Notes under the pieces: model-generated | The model's input: only the letters and a program-made list of their open reading frames with translations | What the model was told of the DNA's origin: nothing | The model's database searches: none | Assembly: GCA_001795455.1 (NCBI GenBank) | Contig: MGPB01000014.1 | Span: forward strand, 39,040 to 103,039 | From: Curvibacter sp. GWA2_63_95 | GTDB lineage: Bacteria > Pseudomonadota > Gammaproteobacteria > Burkholderiales > Burkholderiaceae_C | Direction of reading: 5' to 3' | DNA: 64,000 nt | Made by a program: the position numbers and the translations under genes | In this document: positions 38,202 through 46,429 of the stretch, piece after piece | Numbering within the stretch: position 1 is the stretch's first letter | Layout: every line of letters begins with the position of its first letter

Positions 38202-39377
38202 TCAAGCTCCGTAGCCGTACAACCAGGGCACATCCAGCAGGCGTGCTCCCAGCAGGCGCAGCGATGCGTCGCGCCCCTGCCGTGCCGGGCCCCGCAAGTG
38301 AAAAATCTGGCCATTGCGGATGGCGCGCGCCTGCACGCGTGCATTGCGCTGCCAGCGGGTCTGGGCGTAATGCGCCAGCGCAGCGGGCACATGGGCGGGC
38401 TGGGCCAACAGCGAAGCCACCAGCTGCTGCGCGTCCTCAATCGCCATGCCAGCCCCCTGCGCCAGGTAGGGCCGCATGGGGTGGGCGGCATCGCCCAGCA
38501 GCGCAATGCGGCCCTGTGCCTGCTCCGCGGCACTGGCCATGGGCGGGCGGTCGTACAACGGCCACAGGCGCCAGTCGTCAAGCGCGTAGATCAGGTCCAG
38601 CAGCGGCGCCTGCGCATTGGCCAGGCGTGCACGCAGTTCGGTCGCATTGGCACTGTGGTCCCAGGACTGCGGGTCACCCTCCACATGGCCCTGCACAATG
38701 GCCACCACATTGAGCCATTCACCACCGCGCACCGGGTACTGCACCGCATGGAATTTCGGGCCCAGCCAAGCGGTGACCACCTGGCTGCGCAGCGGGGCAG
38801 GCAAGCTGTCTTGGCGGACCATGGCCCGGAAGGCCAGGTGCCCCGTGGAGCGCGGCTGCGCATGCGGCATCAGGGTTTGCCGCACCCGGCTCCAGAGGCC
38901 GTCCGCACCCACCAGCAAAGGTGTTGTCAGGCTGTCCCCCGCTGCCGTTTGCAGGTGCACGGCGTCGGCATCTTGCTGCACCCGGGCCAGCGTGGTTGCC
39001 AGCTGCAGCGCCACCGGGTGGGCTTGCACGGCCTGCAGCAGCAATGCGTGCAAGTCGGCACGGGCCACCGTGGCATAGGGCGCACCATAGCGGGCCACAG
39101 CCCGCTCGCCCAGCGGCAACACGCCCAGGGTTTCGGCACTCAAGGCGTTGCGCACTTCCAACTGTGCCGGGAAGGCCGCCACGCGGGCCAGCGCATCACC
39201 CAAGCCCCAGCCCTGCAAAACGCGCACCACATTGGGCCCCAACTGGATGCCAGCGCCCACCTCGCCAAAGGCATGCGCCTGCTCCAGCAGCCGCACTGGC
39301 AGGCCCGCGCGCGCAGCCGCCAGCGCGCTGGCCAGCCCGCCAATACCCCCGCCCACAACCACCATTGCTTTGTCCAT
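38202..39377 (-). CDS. FAD-dependent monooxygenase, salicylate hydroxylase-like
   Basis: A group A flavoprotein hydroxylase of about 391 residues: VVVGGGIGGLASALAAARAG at the N-terminus, GEVGAGIQLGPNVVRVL, the DG motif VGADGLWSRVR, and GDAAHPMRPYLAQGAGMAIE. This set is typical of salicylate 1-monooxygenase and 3-hydroxybenzoate 6-monooxygenase relatives. The substrate is open. The start at 39377 places GGGIGG directly after the first residues; ATGs at 39392 and 39413 are alternatives. No catabolic partner gene adjoins it. Confidence 0.85.
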   Translation of the reverse strand: MDKAMVVVGGGIGGLASALAAARAGLPVRLLEQAHAFGEVGAGIQLGPNVVRVLQGWGLGDALARVAAFPAQLEVRNALSAETLGVLPLGERAVARYGAPYATVARADLHALLLQAVQAHPVALQLATTLARVQQDADAVHLQTAAGDSLTTPLLVGADGLWSRVRQTLMPHAQPRSTGHLAFRAMVRQDSLPAPLRSQVVTAWLGPKFHAVQYPVRGGEWLNVVAIVQGHVEGDPQSWDHSANATELRARLANAQAPLLDLIYALDDWRLWPLYDRPPMASAAEQAQGRIALLGDAAHPMRPYLAQGAGMAIEDAQQLVASLLAQPAHVPAALAHYAQTRWQRNARVQARAIRNGQIFHLRGPARQGRDASLRLLGARLLDVPWLYGYGA

Positions 39378-39463
39378 GGGGCCATTGTCCATGCCCTGCG
39401 CAGGGCCCGACATTGACCTTGCGCAGCTACACTGCTTGTGACGTCTTCTTTCTGTCCCGGACC

Positions 39464-40924
39464 ATGACCTCTGCCACCGACTTTGAACTGCTGTTTGACT
39501 CCGCCCCCATCTCCCTGTGGCTGGAGGACTACAGCGCCCTTAAAGATCTGTTTGACCAGTGGCGCGCCCAAGGCGTGACCGACCTGGAGGCCCATTTGCG
39601 CGCCGACCCGGCGCGGGCGGCCCAGTGCTCGCAGTGTTACCAGGTGCTGCAGGTCAACCAGCAAACCCTGCGCCTGTTTGGCGCCAGCAGCCAGAACGAG
39701 CTGATCAGCCGCCTGCCCGAGGTGTTTCGGGGTGACATGTTCGAGCGCATCGTGGGCGAGCTGTGCCAGATGTGGAATGGCGCACTGGAGTTTTCCAGCC
39801 AGAGCGTCAACTACGCGCTGGACGGGCGGCGCATGGATGTGCAGATCCATGTGCGCATTCTGCAAGGCCACGAGGACCGCTGGAACCGCGTGATGGTCTC
39901 GCTGCAAGACATTACGACCCACACCCAGGCACGCCAGCTGCTGGAGCGCAGCGAGCAGCACGCGCGCAACCTGTTCAATCTCTCGCCCGTATCGCTGTGG
40001 GTGGAGGACTTCAGCGGAGTGAAGCAGCTGATGGACGAAGTGCGCCACTCAGGGGTGCAGGACTTTCGGGTGTTCCTGAGTGTGCACCCCGACTTTGTGG
40101 GTCGCTGCATGGAGCGCATCCGCGTGCTGGAGGTGAACCAGCACACGCTGGACATGTTCGCCGCCACCGACCGCGCCGACCTGCTGGGCAAGCTGGACCT
40201 GGTGTTCAAGGGCGAAATGCACGACTCCTTTGCCGACCAGCTGCTGGACCTGTGGAACAACAAGACCATGCAAACCCGCGAGGTGGTGAACTACTCGCTG
40301 AGCGGCGAGCTCATCAACATCCACATGCAGTTTGCCGTGATGCCCGGCCACGAGGCCGACTGGGACATGGTGCTGGTATCGCTGGTGGACATCACCGCGC
40401 GCAAGAAGGCCGAGGCCTACCTGGAATACCTAGGCAAACACGATGCGCTCACCCGCCTGCGCAACCGCGCCTTCTATGTGGAAGAACTCAACCGCATCTC
40501 GCGCAAGGGGCCGTGGCCGCTGGCCATTGTGGCCATGGACCTGAACGGCCTGAAGGCGGTGAACGACACCCAGGGCCACGCGGCCGGCGACGCCCTGCTG
40601 CGCCGCGCGGGCGAGGTGCTGGCCAAGGCCGCTGGCGACCAGCAGCCGCTGTGCATGGCGCGTATTGGTGGCGACGAGTTTGTGGCGCTGATGCCGGGTA
40701 GCGATGAACGTGCGGCCAACGGGCTCAAGGAGCGCATCGAATCCATGCTGGACCTGAACAACCAGTTCTACCCCGGGCAAAAGCTCAGCCTGGCCATTGG
40801 CATTGCGTGCTGCAGCAGTGCGGCTGAAGTCGAGCCCACCATCCACGCGGCAGACCAGGCCATGTTTGAAGCCAAAACACGCTACTACGAGCTGGCCCAG
40901 CTGGAACGCCGACGCAGCAACTGA
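39464..40924 (+). CDS. Diguanylate cyclase with tandem PAS domains
   Basis: A 486-residue soluble protein. Two PAS-like modules of about 145 residues (4-150 and 162-305) are clearly homologous: ISLWLEDYSALKDLFDQWRA against VSLWVEDFSGVKQLMDEVRH, each ending VSLQDIT or VSLVDIT. The GGDEF domain (about 315-480) has an intact GGDEF (402-406) and MDLNGLKAVNDTQGH, so it should make c-di-GMP. The ATG at 39464 is chosen; the very long open frame upstream is a shadow of the monooxygenase gene. Confidence 0.92.
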   Translation: MTSATDFELLFDSAPISLWLEDYSALKDLFDQWRAQGVTDLEAHLRADPARAAQCSQCYQVLQVNQQTLRLFGASSQNELISRLPEVFRGDMFERIVGELCQMWNGALEFSSQSVNYALDGRRMDVQIHVRILQGHEDRWNRVMVSLQDITTHTQARQLLERSEQHARNLFNLSPVSLWVEDFSGVKQLMDEVRHSGVQDFRVFLSVHPDFVGRCMERIRVLEVNQHTLDMFAATDRADLLGKLDLVFKGEMHDSFADQLLDLWNNKTMQTREVVNYSLSGELINIHMQFAVMPGHEADWDMVLVSLVDITARKKAEAYLEYLGKHDALTRLRNRAFYVEELNRISRKGPWPLAIVAMDLNGLKAVNDTQGHAAGDALLRRAGEVLAKAAGDQQPLCMARIGGDEFVALMPGSDERAANGLKERIESMLDLNNQFYPGQKLSLAIGIACCSSAAEVEPTIHAADQAMFEAKTRYYELAQLERRRSN

Positions 40925-40946
40925 AACCCGCCGCGCAACAGGGGTG

Positions 40947-40977
40947 TTGACTCTGTAGCGGCTTTAGGGTTTCCAAT
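40947..40977 (+). promoter_or_regulatory. MerR-type metal-responsive promoter
   Basis: TTGACT (40947-40952) and TCCAAT (40972-40977) are 19 bp apart, the unusual spacing of MerR-family promoters. The dyad at 40950-40970 (arms ACTCTGTAG and CTTTAGGGT) resembles CadR/PbrR/ZntR operators. It is placed 24 bp before a CDF metal transporter gene. No merR-type gene is present in the window. Confidence 0.7.
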
Positions 40978-41000
40978 GCAAGCATCAACAGGAAAACACC

Positions 41001-41663
41001 ATGAGCCAACACTGCTGCGAACACGACACCCCAGCCGCCCACACCCTGCAAAACCCCGCACGCTACCGCCGCATTCTGTGGACGGCGCTGCTCATCAACG
41101 CGGCCATGTTTGGCGTGGAGTTGCTGGCCGGTTGGCGCTCGGGCTCGCTGTCGCTGCTGGCCGATGCGATTGATTTTGCCGGCGACGCGCTGAACTACGG
41201 CGTCTCGCTGGCGGTGCTGTCCGCCGCCCTGGCCTGGCGCGCACGCGCCGCGCTGCTCAAGTCGGTCAGCATGATGGGCTTTGGCCTGTTGGTGCTGGGC
41301 CGCGCGGTGTGGAGCCTGTGGCAAGGCAGCGTGCCCGATGCCACCACCATGGGGGTGGTGGGTTTTCTGGCCCTGGCCGCCAACATTGCCGTGGCCTGGA
41401 TGCTGTATGCATTTCGGGAAGGTGACGCCAATATGCGCAGCGTCTGGCTGTGCTCCCGCAACGACGCCATTGGCAACATCGCCGTGATGCTGGCCGCCCT
41501 GGGCGTGCTGGGCACCGGCAGCGGCTGGCCCGACCTGCTGGTAGCCGTGGGCATGGCCGCGCTGGCGTTGCAAGGCGGCTGGCAGGTGTGGCGGCAGGCG
41601 CGGGGAGAGCTGGCTGGGGCGGCACATGGCGGGGACCATGACCACCATGGGCACGCGCACTAA
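41001..41663 (+). CDS. Cation diffusion facilitator (metal efflux)
   Basis: A 220-residue CDF protein with about five to six membrane helices. The metal site shows as LLADAIDFAGDALNYG (helix 2) and CSRNDAIGNIAVM (helix 5). The N-terminus carries CCEHD and the C-terminus the His-rich HGGDHDHHGHAH, both plausible metal chelators. It lacks the long cytoplasmic domain of standard CDFs and belongs to the short form. An AGGAAA ribosome site precedes the ATG. The MerR-type promoter suggests induction by a soft divalent metal such as Zn, Cd or Pb. Confidence 0.85.
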   Translation: MSQHCCEHDTPAAHTLQNPARYRRILWTALLINAAMFGVELLAGWRSGSLSLLADAIDFAGDALNYGVSLAVLSAALAWRARAALLKSVSMMGFGLLVLGRAVWSLWQGSVPDATTMGVVGFLALAANIAVAWMLYAFREGDANMRSVWLCSRNDAIGNIAVMLAALGVLGTGSGWPDLLVAVGMAALALQGGWQVWRQARGELAGAAHGGDHDHHGHAH

Positions 41664-41673
41664 ATAGCACCAC

Positions 41674-41749
41674 GCCCCGGGCCGCCCCAAGGCGGCTGGG
41701 CCCCTCAGGGGTAGCGCCTCGCACAGCGGCGGAGCGTGGGGACTCTGGC
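41674..41749. repeat. GC-rich dispersed repeat (aggggtagcgcc family), copy 2
   Basis: gggccgccccaaggcggctg, then cccctcaggggtagcgcct and ggagcgtggggac. It contains several short stems, lies between two convergent genes and may act as a terminator. Related to 19586-19629. Confidence 0.65.
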
Positions 41750-41751
41750 CT

Positions 41752-42396
41752 TTAGTTCGCCACGGTAAAGCGCTTCTGGATGTGCTGTGGCTTCTCGATC
41801 TCATCGACGATCGCCACGGCCATGTCTTCTACCGAGATGCTGCCGGGCGCGCCGCCTTCGGCCCACAGGGGGGCATCGGCACCCACGCGGTACTGGCCGG
41901 TGCGCACGCCGGGGTTCAGCAGCATGGCGGGGGACAGGAAGGTCCAGTCCAGCGTGGTTTCCTTCTGGATCAGCGTCAGCGCATCACGCGCGGCGCCGGC
42001 GGCCACTTTGTATTCGGCGGGGAACTCGGGCGTGTCCACCAGCTGCACGCCGGGCGCCACAAACAGGCTGCCGGCACCGCCCACCATCAAAAAGCGTTTC
42101 ACGCCGGATTGCTTGACGCCAGCAAAGATCGCGTGGGTGGCCTGGAGGAAGATTTCGGCAATCTTGGGCTCGGTCCAGCCGGGGTTGTAGGCGCTGACCA
42201 CGGCGTCATGGCCGGCGGCGGCTTGGGCCACCTGGGCGGCGTCCAGCGCATCGGCTTGCACCACGGTCAGGCCGGGCTGGGCGGCCAGTTTGCCGGGGTT
42301 GCGGGCCAGCACGGTGACCTGGTGGCCACGGCTCAACAATTCGGCCAATACGGGGGTGCCGACAAAACCGGTGGCGCCAATCAGAGCGATTTTCAT
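41752..42396 (-). CDS. NAD(P)-dependent oxidoreductase, NmrA/atypical SDR family
   Basis: A 214-residue Rossmann protein: MKIALIGATGFVGTPVLAEL, VTVLARNPGKL, VVSAYNPG and FLMVGGAGSLF. It lacks the YxxxK catalytic pair of classical SDRs, as expected for the NAD(P)H-binding YwnB/NmrA-like group, which act as redox sensors or reductases. Divergent from a LysR gene, with a shared pair of inverted operator-like repeats between them. Confidence 0.9.
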   Translation of the reverse strand: MKIALIGATGFVGTPVLAELLSRGHQVTVLARNPGKLAAQPGLTVVQADALDAAQVAQAAAGHDAVVSAYNPGWTEPKIAEIFLQATHAIFAGVKQSGVKRFLMVGGAGSLFVAPGVQLVDTPEFPAEYKVAAGAARDALTLIQKETTLDWTFLSPAMLLNPGVRTGQYRVGADAPLWAEGGAPGSISVEDMAVAIVDEIEKPQHIQKRFTVAN

Positions 42397-42435
42397 GACA
42401 AAACTCCTGTGAAAACGGGTTGAAACAGAAGCCTC

Positions 42436-42501
42436 TAGTTTGATTACTTCACCAAAACCTGAATAGCCGGTAAATTTCGCTTTGACTGTGAAGTAAAACT
42501 A
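42436..42501. promoter_or_regulatory. Widely spaced inverted repeats between NmrA-like and LysR genes
   Basis: TAGTTTGATTACTTCAC (42436-42452) and GTGAAGTAAAACTA (42488-42501) share perfect TTACTTCAC/GTGAAGTAA arms with an outer TAGTTT/AACTA match. Two half-sites facing each other across 35 bp fit a looped LysR arrangement. Confidence 0.55.
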
Positions 42502-42519
42502 ATGAATCAAAGGAAACCC

Positions 42520-43413
42520 ATGGACCAGCTCAAACGCATGGCCGTGTTTGCCGAGGTGGTGGCCGCGGGCAGCCTGAGTGGTGCGGCGCGCCAGCTGGGC
42601 ATGACGCCGTCTGCCGTAAGCCAGCACCTGCGCCAGCTGGAAGACGCGTTGGGTCTGGCGCTGCTGCACCGATCGACCCGCAAGCTCACGCTCACCGAAG
42701 CCGGGGCGCGGTATGTAGAAGGCTGCACCGCCATGGTGGCCGCGGCCCGCGCGGCCAACCAGGCGCTGGAACACCACCGTGACGAGCCCGAGGGCGAACT
42801 GCGCATTGCGGCGCCCATTGGTTTTGGCAGCGTGCTGGCCGCCGCGCTGGCGCCGCTGCGCAACTTTCCCAAGCTGAGCCTGCACCTGCTGATGGACGAT
42901 GCGCTGGTGGACGTGATTGGCGAGCGGGTGGACATTGCGGTGCGGGTGGCCAGCCTGCCGGACTCCAGCCTGGTGGCGCGCAAACTGGGCACGCTGCGGG
43001 CGCAGCTGTGTGCGTCGCCCGCCTACCTGGCCGCGCGCGGCTGGCCCCAGCACCCCGACGATCTGGCGCGGCACGACTGGCTGGGCGGGCGCCCCCACAC
43101 GGCGGCGCAAGAGGTGTTGCAACTGCACAGCAGCGACGGGCAAGTGGCGCGTGTGCAGGTCACCTCGCGCGCATCGGCCACGCAGGTGACCGCCCTGCAC
43201 TCTTTGTGTGTGGCGGGCTGGGGCATCAGCATTGTGCTGAGTGACGACGACCGCCGCGCCCTGGCGGACGGCCGCCTGGTGCCGGTGTTGCCCGACTGGC
43301 GCCCGCCGGACTACGACGCCTATGCCATCACCGTGCGCCGCGGCGAGCAGCCCGCCAAGGTGCGCCATGCACTGGACCTGCTGGTCCAGCACTTTGCCAC
43401 CCTGACCGTGTAG
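42520..43413 (+). CDS. LysR-family transcriptional regulator
   Basis: A LysR protein of the DhcR/CrgA-like group: MDQLKRMAVFAEVVAAGSLS, SAVSQHLRQLEDALGLALLH, then the substrate domain. The ATG at 42520 has AAAGGAAA a few bases upstream and gives the usual N-terminus; the ATG at 42502 is an alternative. It is divergent from the NmrA-like reductase, its likely target. Confidence 0.92.
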   Translation: MDQLKRMAVFAEVVAAGSLSGAARQLGMTPSAVSQHLRQLEDALGLALLHRSTRKLTLTEAGARYVEGCTAMVAAARAANQALEHHRDEPEGELRIAAPIGFGSVLAAALAPLRNFPKLSLHLLMDDALVDVIGERVDIAVRVASLPDSSLVARKLGTLRAQLCASPAYLAARGWPQHPDDLARHDWLGGRPHTAAQEVLQLHSSDGQVARVQVTSRASATQVTALHSLCVAGWGISIVLSDDDRRALADGRLVPVLPDWRPPDYDAYAITVRRGEQPAKVRHALDLLVQHFATLTV

Positions 43414-43430
43414 CGGTGCCGGGCTGACCT

Positions 43431-46223
43431 TCAGGCCAGCAACTGGCGCAACACAAAGGGCAGGATGCCCCCGGCGCGGTAGTAGTCCACCTCGATCGGT
43501 GTGTCCACGCGCAGCGTCAGCGTCAGCTCCTGGGTGCTGCCGTCGGCGCGGGTGATGCGCAGCGTGGCGTCGCTCTGCGGGGTCAGCTTCGCATCGGGGA
43601 TCACATCAATCACCTCGTTGCCCTTGAGGCCCAGCGACTGCCAGGAGTCCGTGCCCTTAAACTGCAGCGGCAACACGCCCATGCCCACCAGATTGCTGCG
43701 GTGGATACGCTCAAAACTCTTGGCCACCACGGCCTTGATACCCAGCAGCTGGGTGCCCTTGGCCGCCCAGTCGCGGCTGGAGCCGGTGCCGTATTCCTCG
43801 CCCGCAAAAATCACCGTGGGCACACCATCGGCCATGTACTGCATGGCGGCATCAAAGATGGCCATCTTGTGGCCCAGGTCGGGGCCGTCGTGCTGGTAGA
43901 TCGTGACGCCGCCCTCTTCGCGCGAACCAGCGGCGTCGGGCGGGATCATCAGGTTCTTGATGCGCACGTTGGCAAAGGTGCCGCGCATCATCACGTCGTG
44001 GTTGCCACGGCGCGCGCCGTAGCTGTTGAAGTCGGCCTTGTGCACACCGTGCGCCAGCAGCCACTGGCCGGCGGGGGAGCTTTCCTTGATGGAGCCCGCG
44101 GGCGAAATGTGGTCGGTGGTGATGGAGTCGCCAAACAGCGCCATGATGCGGGCGCCCCGCACGGCGGTTTCAGTGCCATTTATGCCTGCAGCGCCTGAAT
44201 TACCTGCGCGAGCAGCTATGGAATCCATAGCAAAATCGGCAAAAAACGGTGGCTCGGCGATGTAGGTGCTGGTGGGCCAGTTGTAGGCCTGGCCGGACAC
44301 GCCCTTGACCTTGTCCCACAGCTTGCCGGGTTCGGTCTTGACCTTGGCGTAGTTCTCGCGGAAGGCCTTACCTTTCATCGCAAACTTCAGCAGCTTGTAG
44401 ATCTCGTCGCTGCTGGGCCAGATGTCGCCCAGGTACACGTCCTTGCCACCCTTGCCTTTGCCCACCGGCTCGGTCATCAGGTCACGGTTGACGGTGCCGG
44501 CAATTGCATAGGCCACGACCAGCGGCGGGCTGGCGAGAAAGTTGGCCTTGAGGTTGGGGTGGATGCGCGCCTCGAAATTGCGGTTGCCGGACAACACGGC
44601 GGCGCAGACCAGGTCGTTCTTGGTAATCACCTCGTTGAGCTCGGGCGTCAGGTCGCCCGCGTTGCCGATACAGGTGGTGCAGCCATAGCCGGCCAGTGCA
44701 AAACCCAGTTTTTCGAGGTAGGGCAAGAGGCCGGCCTCGGTCAGGTACTCGGTGACGATGCGCGAACCGGGCGCCAGGCTGGTCTTGATGTGGGGTTGCA
44801 CCGTGAGGCCGGCCTGCACCGCCTTCTTGGCCAACAGGCCGGCGGCCAGCAGCACGCTGGGGTTGCTGGTGTTGGTGCAGCTGGTGATGGCGGCAATCAA
44901 CACGTCACCGTTTTGCACCAGCAGGGGCAAGGGCTCTTTGCCGGGGTAAGTGGCGTCCACCACCGCAGGGCCGGCGGAGTACAGGCGGTCCAGCTTGTCG
45001 GCGGGCTGGTTGAAGCCGTTCTCACTGTTGGGCTTGCTGAACAGCGATTTGAACTGCGATGCCACCTGGCCCAGCTCGATGCGGTCTTGCGGGCGCTTGG
45101 GGCCGGCCAAGCTGGGCGTCACCTTGCCCAGGTCCAGCTTCACCACTTGCGAGTAATCGATGTCCCCCGTCTTGGGCACACCAAACAGGCCCTGCGCCTT
45201 GAAGTAGGCCGCAAACGCCTCGATCTCGGCCTTGGTACGGCCGGTGCCTGTGAAGTACTCGATGGTCTTTTCGTCCACCGGAAAAAAGCCCATGGTGGCG
45301 CCGTATTCGGGCGCCATATTGGCAATGGTGGCGCGGTCCGGCAGTGCCAGCGAGGCAGTGCCTTCGCCATAAAACTCGACAAACTTGCCCACCACCTTGT
45401 GCTGGCGCAGGATCTCGGTCACGGTGAGCACCAGGTCGGTGGCGGTCACGCCTTCGCGCAGGCGGCCGGTCAGCTCAAAGCCCACCACATCGGGCGTCAA
45501 AAAGTACACCGGCTGGCCCAGCATGGCCGCCTCGGCCTCAATGCCGCCGCAGCCCCAGGCCACCACACCAATGCCGTTGATCATGGTGGTGTGGCTGTCG
45601 GTGCCGACCAGCGTGTCGGGGTAATAGACATCCTTGGCCGTCTTGTGCACACCGCGCGCCAGGTATTCCAGGTTCACCTGGTGCACGATGCCAAAGCCGG
45701 GTGGCACTACGCGGAACGTATCAAACGCCTGCATGCCCCACTTCATGAACTCGTAACGCTCGCGGTTGCGCTGGAACTCCAGCTTCATGTTCAGGTCCAG
45801 CGAATTCTTCTTGCCATAGTGGTCCACCATCACCGAGTGGTCCACCACCAGGTCGACCGGCACCAGCGGTTCAATGCGCTTGGGGTTCTTGCCCAGCTTC
45901 ACCGCCACGCTGCGCATGGCAGCCAGGTCGGCCAAGAGTGGCACACCGGTAAAGTCCTGCAGCACCACGCGGCTCACCACAAATGGAATCTCGTTAGTGC
46001 GGTGGCCAGTGGGGCGCCAGTTGGCGACTTCGGCCACGTGCTCGGCCGTCACCTTTTTGCCATCGCAGTTGCGCAGCACGCTCTCCAGCACGATGCGCAT
46101 GGACACCGGCAGGCGGTTCACGTTGGGGAACTGTTTGGCCAGCGCGGGCAGGGAGTAGAACTTGCCGGCCTTGCCAGACGCGGTCTTGAAGTTCTTGAGG
46201 GTGGAGGCAAAAGCGTGGGGCAT
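43431..46223 (-). CDS. acnA: Aconitate hydratase A
   Basis: TCA-cycle enzyme interconverting citrate and isocitrate with a [4Fe-4S] cluster. Cluster cysteines appear in SCTNTSNP and [26 protein letters not shown] marks the C-terminal swivel domain. AGGAGA precedes the ATG at 46223. The 930-residue product is somewhat longer than the usual about 890-900. Around residues 662-682 ([20 protein letters not shown]) the coding sequence is a copy of the dispersed repeat inserted in frame, in the linker between PPFF and [11 protein letters not shown]. It probably makes a surface loop. Confidence 0.95.
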   Translation of the reverse strand: MPHAFASTLKNFKTASGKAGKFYSLPALAKQFPNVNRLPVSMRIVLESVLRNCDGKKVTAEHVAEVANWRPTGHRTNEIPFVVSRVVLQDFTGVPLLADLAAMRSVAVKLGKNPKRIEPLVPVDLVVDHSVMVDHYGKKNSLDLNMKLEFQRNRERYEFMKWGMQAFDTFRVVPPGFGIVHQVNLEYLARGVHKTAKDVYYPDTLVGTDSHTTMINGIGVVAWGCGGIEAEAAMLGQPVYFLTPDVVGFELTGRLREGVTATDLVLTVTEILRQHKVVGKFVEFYGEGTASLALPDRATIANMAPEYGATMGFFPVDEKTIEYFTGTGRTKAEIEAFAAYFKAQGLFGVPKTGDIDYSQVVKLDLGKVTPSLAGPKRPQDRIELGQVASQFKSLFSKPNSENGFNQPADKLDRLYSAGPAVVDATYPGKEPLPLLVQNGDVLIAAITSCTNTSNPSVLLAAGLLAKKAVQAGLTVQPHIKTSLAPGSRIVTEYLTEAGLLPYLEKLGFALAGYGCTTCIGNAGDLTPELNEVITKNDLVCAAVLSGNRNFEARIHPNLKANFLASPPLVVAYAIAGTVNRDLMTEPVGKGKGGKDVYLGDIWPSSDEIYKLLKFAMKGKAFRENYAKVKTEPGKLWDKVKGVSGQAYNWPTSTYIAEPPFFADFAMDSIAARAGNSGAAGINGTETAVRGARIMALFGDSITTDHISPAGSIKESSPAGQWLLAHGVHKADFNSYGARRGNHDVMMRGTFANVRIKNLMIPPDAAGSREEGGVTIYQHDGPDLGHKMAIFDAAMQYMADGVPTVIFAGEEYGTGSSRDWAAKGTQLLGIKAVVAKSFERIHRSNLVGMGVLPLQFKGTDSWQSLGLKGNEVIDVIPDAKLTPQSDATLRITRADGSTQELTLTLRVDTPIEVDYYRAGGILPFVLRQLLA
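44178..44237. repeat. Dispersed repeat (gcgcgagcagct family) inside acnA, copy 5
   Basis: tatgcctgcagcgcctgaat, then cctgcgcgagcagctatgga and ccatagcaaaat. The end forms a 7-bp stem (GCTATGG/CCATAGC). It keeps the acnA frame open. Confidence 0.75.
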
Positions 46224-46429
46224 GGAACTCTCCTGTAACGGGGTGACAAACACACTGGGCCCATTGTGGCGCGATTGCCGGGTGCGTGCAGTACCGGCCG
46301 CTTCAACCCTGCATGGATTCCGGGAAGTCCGCGCGTCCAAGCGGATCAGCGCAGCATGTCGCCTGTGTTATCGACAAGCCCTGCGCGCCATGCGTAAATG
46401 TGCAAAAAACGCGACCCGAGAGAGACACC

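Noticed and set aside
38921..39463. Extension of the PAS-GGDEF frame
   Set aside because: It is antisense to the FAD monooxygenase and Arg/Pro-rich; the ATG at 39464 starts the PAS domain.
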